DNA from: Chloroflexota bacterium | Lineage (GTDB): Bacteria > Chloroflexota > Limnocylindria > P2-11E | Assembly (NCBI GenBank): GCA_005883775.1 | Contig: VBEU01000182.1 | Coordinates: 1 to 8,010 of the forward strand | Length of the DNA stretch: 8,010 bases | Reading direction: 5' to 3' | Shown: piece by piece, positions 1 to 6,620 of the stretch | Numbering within the stretch: the first letter of the stretch is position 1 | Layout: every line of letters begins with the position of its first letter | Translations under genes and position numbers: made by a program | Notes under the pieces: generated by a model | Databases searched by the model: none | What the model saw: the letters and a program-made list of their open reading frames with translations, nothing else | Told to the model about the DNA's origin: nothing

Positions 1-322
1 TGACCGAAGCGCGAAAACAGGGCGCGACGCCATATGACGTGAAGGATGTCGAGCTCGGCCATCGCGGTCCGGAGTGCAGCTTCGACGCATTCGTACGGAA
101 GTACGGCCTCGCGGCGGATCCGGCCATGGCCTACATGGCGAAAGTCATCCGCGGCGCCGACACGACCGACAAGGCCATCACACCGGAGTCGCGGGTGTCG
201 AGGCGCTCCTGGAGGGAGTTCGCGTTGTCAATCAGCCGAACGATCAGCGCCAGCGCGAGGCGTCGCGGCCGATCCTGGACGCTCTCTACACGTACTGCCA
301 GACCAAGGTCGCGGCGGTCTAG
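1..322 (+). pseudogene. ChrB-type chromate resistance domain protein, C-terminal part, frameshifted, 5' end outside window
   Basis: Two adjacent reading frames together spell the C-terminal domain of ChrB/Chrome_Resist proteins, which are linked to chromate sensing and resistance. The frame starting at base 3 reads GATPYDVKDVELGHRG, then CSFDAFVRKYGL, then KVIRGADT, up to about base 191. The family motif then continues one frame over, from about base 194, as GVEALLEGVRVVNQP and ends LDALYTYCQTK before TAG at 320-322. Restoring one base near 189-194 (for example TCG-GCG-GGT) gives PESAGVEALLEG, the expected family spacing. The N-terminus lies outside the window, so total length and start are unknown. 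Neither frame alone gives a full domain. This is therefore either a real frameshift pseudogene or a one-base sequencing or assembly error. The family call comes from remembered motif similarity and is fairly firm for the domain. A role in chromate resistance is not shown, and no chrA transporter is in view. Confidence 0.68.
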
Positions 323-517
323 TTAGGTCGCGTTGAGGGCCTGCGTGACCTCCTCGGCGTCGGCGTACTCGCGATCCGGGAGCTTCTTGAGGGCTTCCTC
401 CAGAGTCGACCCAAGATTCGCCTCGCGCGCCGCCGCGATGATCACGTCCTTGCTGACCGGGTAATCAAGGCTTTCGACAAGCTGACTCGCGACCTCGCTC
501 GCCCGCATTTCCTGCAT
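323..517 (-). CDS. DUF2795 domain small protein
   Basis: A 64-residue protein with the pattern of DUF2795: ESLDYPVSKDVIIAAA near residues 15-30, then EEALKKLPDREYADAEEV at about 40-57. The family is small, helical and of unknown function; it is common in high-GC bacteria. The chosen start is ATG at 517. A second ATG at 508 would remove only MQE, and neither has a strong Shine-Dalgarno sequence (the closest is GAACGG just before 517). The stop, TAA on the minus strand at 323-325, directly abuts the TAG of the convergent ChrB remnant, so there is no space for a terminator between them. The gene follows the radical SAM gene on the same strand after 67 bases. It may be read through from that operon or have its own promoter in the gap. 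No function can be assigned. Confidence 0.8.
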   Translation of the reverse strand: MQEMRASEVASQLVESLDYPVSKDVIIAAAREANLGSTLEEALKKLPDREYADAEEVTQALNAT

Positions 518-530
518 CCGTTCAACCGGT

Positions 531-545
531 GCCAGTCCTGTGCCA
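531..545 (-). promoter_or_regulatory. possible sigma-54-like -24/-12 element upstream of the DUF2795 gene
   Basis: The minus strand reads TGGCACAGGACTGGC here. The sigma-54 consensus is TGGCACG-N4-TTGC, so the invariant GG and GC are present with the required ten-base spacing and 13 or so positions fit. The predicted transcription start falls at about the ATG at 517, giving a leaderless message or initiation at ATG 508. The same bases can also be read as two GTGCCAG repeats 11 bp apart (529-535 and 540-546 on the plus strand), so chance or an operator are alternatives. No enhancer-binding regulator is seen in the window. Confidence 0.2.
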
Positions 546-576
546 GCGACCGCAGAGTCCCTTCAGGCGACCGCAG
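546..576. repeat. pair of 10-bp direct repeats in the intergenic gap
   Basis: GCGACCGCAG occurs at 546-555 and again at 567-576. The copies are 21 bp apart, two helical turns, in the 67-bp gap between the radical SAM gene and the DUF2795 gene. The spacing would suit a dimeric regulator binding one face of the DNA upstream of DUF2795. The repeat is short and GC-rich, so chance is possible. Confidence 0.35.
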
Positions 577-584
577 CGCCCTCC

Positions 585-2276
585 TCAGGCCCGGCGCACA
601 GGTTTGATCGGTGGCGACACCCGTGATCCCCGCGGCTCGAGCGATGCCGCGACCTGCTCGCGGTAGCCGACGGAGTTGTACGCGCAGAACGGGATCATCC
701 GCCCGTCCGGTACGAGGAACTCGACGCAACACTTCATCACGTTCTTCACGTTGAAGGTCCACGGATCCATGAAGTCGCGCGTGTTGATCATGAAGACGTG
801 GCGAGCGACATCGCGCGGCGTGTGCTGACTGAGCGGGACCCGCGCGGCGCAGGCGGTGCAGCGATCGGCGCCGGCGCTGCGCTCACCGCCGCCGACGTCC
901 AGGGCGCGATGGACGTCCGCCGCCGCTCGGTCCGAGCCGACCGGCGCGGAGGAGCTCCAGAGTCGCTCGAGGATCTTCAGCAGATCGTCGCTAACGCGCG
1001 GCAGCGTGCGGTTCTTGAGATAGTCGAGGTAGAGATCGATGTCGAGGATCCGAGTTATCGGCGTAGTCGTTCCGCCATCGACGAGGGCATAGGTGACGAA
1101 ATTGCACGTCGGCATGCAGCACGGTACCGGGACGAAGTCGTCGACGACGAACCGACGATCCGTCTGCTCCTCGAGCGCCTTAAGTACGTCCGGGATCGTG
1201 ATGCGGGTCATGGGATCCGTGGCGAGATGCCGCTGTGCACGGAAGGCGGGCTGAAAGTTCACGCCGAACACGGCGGGGTGCGAAAGGCCGAACTCGACGA
1301 TCCGCCCGACCTCGTGGAGATTTACGTCGCGTTCGATCGCAGCGACCAGGACAACGCGCACGTCGGCCTCGGCGAGCCGGTCCAGCGCGCGGAGCTTGGT
1401 CTCGAGAAGGTCTGGACGGCCACGAAGGAGATCGTTCGTTCGCTCGTCAAAGCCGTCGAACTGGAGGTAGATATGTGGCCGAAGCCGAGCGATCCCAGCG
1501 AGGAGCTCGTCGTCGCGAGCGATACGGATCCCGTTCGTGTTCACCATCACGTACGAGATCCCCTTGCGCTGCGCCAATGCGATGAAGTCGAGAAGCTGCG
1601 GGTGCAGCGTCGGCTCGCCTCCGGAGAACTGCACGACCTCCGGGTCGCCCTCAGCCGCGACGAAGGTATCGAGCATCGCATTGACCTGCTCGTAGGTGAG
1701 CTGGAATCCTGTCCGGGCGAGGTGCGTCCCCGAGTCCGCGAAGCACAGCGGACAGTCGAGATTGCAGGCCGAGTTCACCTCGATGAGCGCGAGGCAGGTG
1801 TGCTGCTGGTGCTCGGGGCAGAGACCGCAATCGAGCGGACAACCCTCTTTGACCTCGGTTTGGAATCGAAGCGGCAGCGTTCCCGGCTTGTTATGACCGA
1901 GGATGCGCGTGTAGAGATCGGAGTCTCCGAACACGACCGCCTCGAACGCGCCGTGGTCGGGGCAACGCTTCCGCATCACCACCTTGCCGTCGCGAAGATG
2001 GATCTGAGCGTCGATCACCCGGCGACAGACCGGACAGAGCGACCGCGTGACCTCCCAGAGGATCGACTCGCGCTCCGTGCGCGTCACGGACGAGGTCACC
2101 GGAAGCCTGACGAGCAGACCACACGCCAGGATCGAACCGCCGGCGGCCAGGTTGGAATCGTGGACGAAGTTGACGAGCACGGCGGGCACTCCGACGGCGA
2201 GGATGGGAAAGACGACGAAGCCGACCCAGAAATCTCCTTGCTTCTCGGCTCGGCTCGAGTAGACCTTCCGCTTCAT
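585..2276 (-). CDS. radical SAM protein, MJ0619/tetraether-synthase (Tes)-like, with N-terminal membrane segment
   Basis: A 563-residue iron-sulfur enzyme. Residues 16-38 and about 43-59 are hydrophobic and look like membrane helices. A rubredoxin-like site follows (C81-x2-C84, then CPDHG at 105-109), then a cysteine cluster CPLDCGLCPEH at 146-156. The radical SAM motif CNLDCPLC is at 171-178 and GGEPT at 219-223. More cysteines lie near the C-terminus (PCCMPTC, CTAC, KCC and PFCAYN). This order is typical of the MJ0619/Tes family, whose archaeal members join lipid tails or were once assigned to pterin methylation; the substrate here is unknown. The ATG at 2276 is chosen because it forms an ATGA overlap with the stop of the upstream Lgt-like gene, which implies translational coupling. 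The same frame is open to 2387, inside that gene, but that start is unlikely. The membrane segment precedes the usual family start, so a fusion or an internal GTG start at 2099 (504 residues) are alternatives. The radical SAM assignment is firm; the subfamily is likely. Confidence 0.87.
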   Translation of the reverse strand: MKRKVYSSRAEKQGDFWVGFVVFPILAVGVPAVLVNFVHDSNLAAGGSILACGLLVRLPVTSSVTRTERESILWEVTRSLCPVCRRVIDAQIHLRDGKVVMRKRCPDHGAFEAVVFGDSDLYTRILGHNKPGTLPLRFQTEVKEGCPLDCGLCPEHQQHTCLALIEVNSACNLDCPLCFADSGTHLARTGFQLTYEQVNAMLDTFVAAEGDPEVVQFSGGEPTLHPQLLDFIALAQRKGISYVMVNTNGIRIARDDELLAGIARLRPHIYLQFDGFDERTNDLLRGRPDLLETKLRALDRLAEADVRVVLVAAIERDVNLHEVGRIVEFGLSHPAVFGVNFQPAFRAQRHLATDPMTRITIPDVLKALEEQTDRRFVVDDFVPVPCCMPTCNFVTYALVDGGTTTPITRILDIDLYLDYLKNRTLPRVSDDLLKILERLWSSSAPVGSDRAAADVHRALDVGGGERSAGADRCTACAARVPLSQHTPRDVARHVFMINTRDFMDPWTFNVKNVMKCCVEFLVPDGRMIPFCAYNSVGYREQVAASLEPRGSRVSPPIKPVRRA

Positions 2277-3034
2277 GACGGTGCCACCGTCGTCGGAGCT
2301 CGTCGACGCGACTGTACCGTGAAGTAAACCAACAGGCCGGCCAGTGCGAGAAGACACACGATCTGCTGGGCCGTCAGCCCGAGCCACACGACATCGTTAT
2401 TCCGCACGAACTCGACGAAGAACCGGAATGCGGCGTAGCCACCAATGCCGAGCTTGAGCAGTCTGCCGTCCTGAAACGAGGGGCGATCTCGAAGTACCAG
2501 AAGCACACCGAACCAGAAGAGGTTGAAGGCCGAGTCGTACAGGGGCGCGGGGTGCACGAGGTAGTCGACGCCCGGCATCTGCACCCCGACCGGAAGCGTC
2601 GTCGGCTTCCCAATGCCGTCCTCTCCAGAGAAGTAGTCGCCGAGCCGGCCGACGGCCATGCCGAGCGCCATCGCCGGCGCGAACGCATCGCAGGTGCACC
2701 GCCTCCCGGAGAGGTGGCTCGCGATGTAGCCGCCGACATAGCCGCCCGCGACCCCTCCGAGGATCGAGCCGGGCCCGACTCGCGGGTCGAAGATCATGTA
2801 CTGGGAAAGGGTTTCGATCGCGGGCGGCCCGACGAACACGATCATCGAAAGTCTCGCGCCCAGACTGCCGCCGACTAACGCCGCGAGGGCGATCAGCGCC
2901 GTATAGCCTCGGGGCCAACCGCGACGCCGGGCCTCCCATAACAGCACCGCGAGTCCGACGAGGAGACCGAGGACCAGGAAGAAGCTGTGCGAATAGACCT
3001 GGAGCCCCCCGACCTCGAACAGGACCGGACGCAC
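2273..3034 (-). CDS. Lgt-family membrane protein (prolipoprotein diacylglyceryl transferase-like)
   Basis: A 253-residue polytopic membrane protein with the Lgt fold pattern. Recognisable blocks are GRLGDYFSGEDG at 129-140, HPAPLYDSAFNLFWF at 161-175, RFFVEFVR at 204-211 and GLTAQQI at 219-225. Lgt moves diacylglyceryl from phosphatidylglycerol to the lipobox cysteine of prelipoproteins at the inner membrane. By remembered E. coli numbering, R130, E138, R204 and E208 match conserved residues. However, the signature Asn (N146) is D133, a second Asn is Ser, and the HGGLIG histidine is replaced (SILGG at 90-94). It may therefore be an Lgt-like paralogue rather than a housekeeping Lgt. The start is GTG at 3034 and has no Shine-Dalgarno sequence. 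It is first in the minus-strand operon, overlapping the radical SAM gene by ATGA. The family call is confident; true lipoprotein transferase activity is uncertain. Confidence 0.83.
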   Translation of the reverse strand: MRPVLFEVGGLQVYSHSFFLVLGLLVGLAVLLWEARRRGWPRGYTALIALAALVGGSLGARLSMIVFVGPPAIETLSQYMIFDPRVGPGSILGGVAGGYVGGYIASHLSGRRCTCDAFAPAMALGMAVGRLGDYFSGEDGIGKPTTLPVGVQMPGVDYLVHPAPLYDSAFNLFWFGVLLVLRDRPSFQDGRLLKLGIGGYAAFRFFVEFVRNNDVVWLGLTAQQIVCLLALAGLLVYFTVQSRRRAPTTVAPS

Positions 3035-3069
3035 GGCGGCAGTATGGCAGTCACGTCCAGAGCCGCCCC
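3035..3069. promoter_or_regulatory. short divergent promoter region between the Lgt-like and carboxylase operons
   Basis: Only 35 bases separate the two divergent GTG starts. GGCGGC (3035-3040) and GCCGCC (3062-3067) form an inverted repeat, one arm beside each start. On the minus strand CATACT (3041-3046) lies six bases before the Lgt-like GTG, the spacing of a -10 box for a leaderless message. On the plus strand TACTCT (3076-3081) fits a TANNNT -10 box nine bases before an alternative GTG at 3091. No clear -35 box or Shine-Dalgarno sequence is seen for either gene. That promoters lie here follows from gene layout; the individual boxes are tentative. Confidence 0.4.
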
Positions 3070-4632
3070 GTGTCCTACTCTCAGCGGCCGGTGAAGATAA
3101 AGGACCGACTTGCCGAAATGCGCGCCAAGGCTGCGCTTGGTGGCGGACAGCAGCGCATCGCGCAGCAGCACGCGAAGGGGAAGCTCACTGCCCGGGAACG
3201 CATTGATCTCGTGCTCGACGAGGGCTCGTTCACGGAGCTCGACGCGTTCGTGCTGGCGCGGCCGACGGAGCTCATTCCGGACGACGAGCGGGTCATGGGC
3301 GACGGCGTCGTCACCGGATTTGGCCGGATCGGCGGTCGCGTGGCCTACATCTTTTCTCAGGACTTCACCGTCTTCGGCGGCTCCCTCGCCGAGGCGCATG
3401 CCCAGAAGATCTGCAAGGTCATGGACCTGGCGGTGAAGACCGGCGCGCCGATCATCGGCCTGAACGACTCCGGCGGCGCACGGATCCAGGAGGGCGTCGT
3501 CTCCCTCGGCGGCTACGCCGACATCTTTCTTCGGAATGTCCTGTCGTCCGGCGTCGTCCCGCAGATCTCCGCGATCATGGGGCCGTGCGCGGGGGGTGCG
3601 GTGTATTCGCCCGCGATCACCGACTTCGTCGTCATGGTCCGCGATACGAGCTACATGTTCGTCACCGGTCCGAACGTCGTGAAGACCGTCACGCACGAAG
3701 ACGTCACCCTCGACGAGCTCGGCGGGGCCGACGTGCACGCGCACCGGTCGGGTGTCGCCCACTTCGAGGCGGACGACGAGGTGAGCTGCGCAGCACTGCT
3801 TCGCCGGCTCGTCGGCTTCTTACCGTCCAACAACCTCGACCCCGCGCCCATCGTCGCCACCGAGGACGCACCGGATCGCGAAGACGCCGCCCTGGACGGG
3901 ATCGTCCCCACCGCGTCGAACAAGCCGTACGACATGAAAGAGGTCATCCGTCGTGTGGTCGACGACGAGGACGTGCTCGAGGTGCACGAGGGCTGGGCGC
4001 AGAACATCATCTGCGCCTTCGCGCGCCTTGACGGTCGCTCCGTCGGCGTCGTCGCGCAGCAGCCGATGATCCTCGCGGGCGTCCTCGACATCGACGCATC
4101 GGTGAAGGCCGCGCGGTTCGTGCGCTTTTGCGACGCCTTCAACATCCCGCTCGTCACGTTCGTCGACGTGCCCGGCTTCCTCCCCGGCACCGCGCAGGAG
4201 CATGCCGGCATCATCCGCAACGGCGCGAAGCTCCTTTACGCGTACGCCGAGGCGACGGTGCCGAAGCTCACCGTCATCACGCGGAAGGCCTATGGCGGTG
4301 CCTATGACGTCATGTCGAGCAAGCATCTCCGCGGCGATTACAACGTGGCGTGGCCGAGCGCGGAGATCGCGGTCATGGGCCCGGAGGGCGCCGTGAACGT
4401 CATCTATCGGGACGAGATCGCGAAGGCCAAGGATCCCGACCAGAGGCGTACGCAGCTCGTCGGTGAGTACGTCGAGCGGTTCGCGAATCCCTACGTGGCC
4501 GCGGCCCACGGCTATCTTGACGACGTGATCGAGCCCCGAGAGACCCGGCCACGGCTGGTGGCCGCGCTACGCTCTCTCGCAAGCAAGCGGGACGCGAACC
4601 CACGTCGCAAGCACGGCAACATCCCGCTTTAA
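3070..4632 (+). CDS. pccB: acyl-CoA carboxylase carboxyltransferase (beta) subunit, propionyl-CoA carboxylase type
   Basis: A 520-residue carboxyltransferase with both crotonase-like halves, the normal length for PccB/AccD5-type subunits. It transfers CO2 from carboxybiotin to an acyl-CoA, giving methylmalonyl- or malonyl-CoA in the cytoplasm. N-terminal landmarks are GKLTARERIDLVLDEGSF, SGGARIQEG at 134-142 and GPCAGGAVYSPA at 171-182; these belong to the biotin/CoA site and its oxyanion hole. The C-terminal half has VPGFLPGT from 367 and AYGGAYDVMSSKHL with D413. In actinobacterial PccB an Asp in this motif favours propionyl-CoA, so propionyl-CoA is the likelier substrate, by inference. The GTG at 3070 is the first possible start. 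GTG at 3091 would give MKIKDRLAEMRAKA, which resembles homologue N-termini equally well or better; neither has a good ribosome site. The gene opens the carboxylase operon. Its TAA lies nine bases before the proposed biotin carboxylase start and in the same frame. Confidence 0.93.
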   Translation: MSYSQRPVKIKDRLAEMRAKAALGGGQQRIAQQHAKGKLTARERIDLVLDEGSFTELDAFVLARPTELIPDDERVMGDGVVTGFGRIGGRVAYIFSQDFTVFGGSLAEAHAQKICKVMDLAVKTGAPIIGLNDSGGARIQEGVVSLGGYADIFLRNVLSSGVVPQISAIMGPCAGGAVYSPAITDFVVMVRDTSYMFVTGPNVVKTVTHEDVTLDELGGADVHAHRSGVAHFEADDEVSCAALLRRLVGFLPSNNLDPAPIVATEDAPDREDAALDGIVPTASNKPYDMKEVIRRVVDDEDVLEVHEGWAQNIICAFARLDGRSVGVVAQQPMILAGVLDIDASVKAARFVRFCDAFNIPLVTFVDVPGFLPGTAQEHAGIIRNGAKLLYAYAEATVPKLTVITRKAYGGAYDVMSSKHLRGDYNVAWPSAEIAVMGPEGAVNVIYRDEIAKAKDPDQRRTQLVGEYVERFANPYVAAAHGYLDDVIEPRETRPRLVAALRSLASKRDANPRRKHGNIPL

Positions 4633-4641
4633 GAGGGGGGA
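4632..4641 (+). promoter_or_regulatory. ribosome binding site that places the biotin carboxylase start
   Basis: AGAGGGGGGA directly follows the end of the carboxyltransferase gene and is the clearest purine-rich Shine-Dalgarno-like stretch in the window. If AGAGG (4632-4636) pairs with 16S rRNA, the spacer is five bases and initiation falls on ACG at 4642-4644. No ATG, GTG or TTG lies within the usual distance. The run of six G at 4635-4640 is also a likely place for sequencing error, although shifting the frame there would not create a standard start. Confidence 0.5.
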
Positions 4642-6126
4642 ACGGCGCTCACCTCCGTCCTCGTCGCCAATCGCGGCGAGATCGCGCTTCGCATCATCCG
4701 CGCCTGCCACGACCTCGGCATTCGCGCGATCGCCGTCTATAGCGATGTCGATCGCGATTCGCTTCATGTGCGCGCCGCGGACGCCGCGTACGCGATCGGA
4801 CCGGCGGCACCGCGCGAGAGCTACCTCAACGCCGCTCGCATCATCGAGGTCGCTCGACGCTCGGGGGCGACGGCCATCCACCCCGGCTACGGCTTCCTGT
4901 CGGAGAACGCGGACTTCGCTCAGGCCGTGGCCGAGGCCGGCCTCGTCTTCGTCGGACCTCCCGCCGCCGTCCAGCGTCTCCTCGGTGAGAAGACCGCGGC
5001 ACGCCGCCTCGCCCGCGTGGCGGAGGTCCCCGTCGCGGAGGGAACCGAACCGCTGACCGATGTCGCCGCGGCCCGGGTCGCGGCCGCGAACATCGGGTAC
5101 CCCGTCCTGCTGAAGCCCGCCGGCGGCGGGGGCGGCAAAGGAATGCGGATGGTCCGGAAGGAAGACGAGCTCGAGACCGCCTGGCGCGCGGCGACCGGGG
5201 AGGCGACGACTGCATTCGGTCAGCCCGCCCTCTATATCGAGCGCGCCATATGGAACGCTCGGCACATCGAGATGCAGATCCTCGCCGACAACACCGGCAA
5301 CGTCGTCTGGTTGGGCGAGCGCGACTGCTCGGTGCAGCGCCGCCACCAGAAGCTCATCGAGGAGACACCCGGGCCATCGGTCGGCGACGGCCTTCGCCAA
5401 GAGCTCGGGGCCGCCGCCGTGCGGATCGCGAGAGCCGCCAAATACGAAAACGCCGGCACCGTCGAATTCCTCGTGGGTGGCGACCGACACTTCTACTTCC
5501 TCGAGGTCAACACCCGGCTTCAGGTGGAGCACCCGATCACCGAGATGGTGACCGGCCTGGATCTCGTCGCGCTGCAGCTCCGGATCGCCGGCGGTGAGCC
5601 GCTTCCATTCGCGCAGGCCGATGTCGTGCGTTCTGGCGCCGCGATCGAGTGCCGCATCACCGCGGAGGATCCGCGGGCCGGCTTTCTCCCAGCGAGTGGA
5701 GTCATCGCGCTCGTGCGCGAGCCGGCGGGTCCCGGCGTGCGGGTGGATTCGGCTCTGTATGCCGGGATGACCGTTCCGACCGAGTACGACCCTCTTCTCG
5801 CGAAAGTGATCGCGTACGGCCGCGACCGGATCGAGGCGATCGCCCGCATGCGGCGGGCCCTCGAGGAGATGCGCGTATCCGGTGTTCCAACGTCGCTCGC
5901 ATTCCATCGCTCGGCGCTGTTCCATCAGGATTTCGTAACCGGCCGGTACGACACGGGGTTCATCGAGCACTGGGACGCCCGCATCGCGCCGGAGCTTTCC
6001 GCAGGCGCGACATCCGCGGCGGCGCTCGCCGCTGTCCTCGCGACGCGCGCGCGCGGCGAACGGCACACCCTGCCACCCGCGGACGCGCCCTGGGCACGTG
6101 CGGCGCGCGAAGACGCGCTCCGCTGA
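4642..6126 (+). CDS. accC: acetyl/propionyl-CoA carboxylase biotin carboxylase subunit (non-standard start)
   Basis: A 494-residue biotin carboxylase that uses ATP and bicarbonate to carboxylate biotin on the carrier protein. It begins SVLVANRGEIALRIIRAC. It has the ATP-grasp loop KPAGGGGGKGM at 158-168, ERDCSVQRRHQK at 226-237 and EVNTRLQVEHPITE at 288-301, where E288, N290 and R292 match E. coli catalytic numbering from memory. The tail of some 45 residues after the core is Ala-rich. No ATG, GTG or TTG occurs in frame before the ANRGEIA block. The first is GTG at 4768, which would delete about 42 residues of the N-terminal domain. ACG at 4642 fits best: it follows a purine-rich ribosome site and gives a family-like length before VLVANRGE. 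Alternatives are a base error (ATG read as ACG) or read-through of the upstream TAA, since both genes share a frame. The stop overlaps the next start as TGATG. Identity is certain; the start is not. Confidence 0.93.
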   Translation, partial: TALTSVLVANRGEIALRIIRACHDLGIRAIAVYSDVDRDSLHVRAADAAYAIGPAAPRESYLNAARIIEVARRSGATAIHPGYGFLSENADFAQAVAEAGLVFVGPPAAVQRLLGEKTAARRLARVAEVPVAEGTEPLTDVAAARVAAANIGYPVLLKPAGGGGGKGMRMVRKEDELETAWRAATGEATTAFGQPALYIERAIWNARHIEMQILADNTGNVVWLGERDCSVQRRHQKLIEETPGPSVGDGLRQELGAAAVRIARAAKYENAGTVEFLVGGDRHFYFLEVNTRLQVEHPITEMVTGLDLVALQLRIAGGEPLPFAQADVVRSGAAIECRITAEDPRAGFLPASGVIALVREPAGPGVRVDSALYAGMTVPTEYDPLLAKVIAYGRDRIEAIARMRRALEEMRVSGVPTSLAFHRSALFHQDFVTGRYDTGFIEHWDARIAPELSAGATSAAALAAVLATRARGERHTLPPADAPWARAAREDALR

Positions 6127-6620
6127 TGCGGTACGAGGTAACGCTCGACGATCGACGCGTCCGCGTGGAGCTCGGGGACCACGGCCGCTTCACGGTCGAC
6201 GACCGCGCGGTCGCCGCCAGTGTTCGCGAGACCGTACGCGGGCGCCAGTGGTCGATCACGCTCGCGGGTGAAAGCCACGAGATCACCGTGGTAACGCACG
6301 ATCCGCTCCGCCTCGACGTCGACGGTAACGATGTTCGCGCGACCGTCATCGATGAACGGGCGCTCCGCGCAAATCGCGGCGCCGCGGGAACGCGAACCGG
6401 CCGAATCGAGCTGCGGGCGCCGATGCCCGGTCTCTTGAAGGCGGTGCACGTGAAGGAGGGCGACCACGTTGTGGCCGACGCGCCACTCGCCACGCTCGAG
6501 GCGATGAAGATGGAGAACGAGCTGCTCGCGCCATCCGCGGGTCGCATCGCGAAGGTCCGCGCGACCGCCGGCGCGAAGGTGGAGGCCGGCGCCGTGCTGA
6601 TCGTGATCGCGAGTGAGTAG
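6126..6620 (+). CDS. biotin carboxyl carrier protein (BCCP) of acyl-CoA carboxylase
   Basis: A 164-residue carrier that holds biotin and moves the carboxyl group between the biotin carboxylase and the carboxyltransferase. The C-terminal biotinyl domain starts near residue 96 with ELRAPMPGLLKAVHVKEGD. It carries EAMKMENE with the biotin-accepting lysine K128, 36 residues from the C-terminus as is usual. The first 90 or so residues are short beta strands resembling the linker (BT-like) region of fused alpha subunits. Together with the preceding gene this looks like an alpha subunit split in two. The ATG at 6126 overlaps the biotin carboxylase stop (TGATG), so translation is probably coupled; no Shine-Dalgarno sequence is visible. 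The frame is open upstream to 5649 but only as a shadow of the previous gene. Its end overlaps the acylase start by eight bases. Confidence 0.93.
   Translation: MRYEVTLDDRRVRVELGDHGRFTVDDRAVAASVRETVRGRQWSITLAGESHEITVVTHDPLRLDVDGNDVRATVIDERALRANRGAAGTRTGRIELRAPMPGLLKAVHVKEGDHVVADAPLATLEAMKMENELLAPSAGRIAKVRATAGAKVEAGAVLIVIASE

Noticed and set aside
518..584. Possible intrinsic terminator after the radical SAM gene
   Set aside because: Only four- to five-base stems could be found and there is no following T-run on the minus strand.
798..2327. 509-codon plus-strand open frame opposite the radical SAM gene
   Set aside because: Its product is charged, low-complexity and resembles no family. It is an antisense shadow created by high-GC codon use, while the minus-strand protein has clear motifs.
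2277..2387. N-terminal extension of the radical SAM protein to an upstream start at 2387
   Set aside because: It would lie inside the Lgt-like gene and add low-complexity residues. The ATGA overlap at 2273-2276 is a much better start.
2893..3762. 289-codon minus-strand frame spanning the divergent promoter
   Set aside because: It overlaps two well-supported genes and has no recognisable domain or conserved motif.
4567..6066. 499-codon minus-strand open frame opposite the biotin carboxylase gene
   Set aside because: Antisense shadow rich in Arg, Gly, Asp and His. The plus-strand gene has the full biotin carboxylase motif set.
5649..6125. N-terminal extension of the biotin carrier frame to 5649
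   Set aside because: The translated extension is Arg-rich noise within the biotin carboxylase gene. ATG at 6126 with the TGATG overlap gives a normal carrier length.
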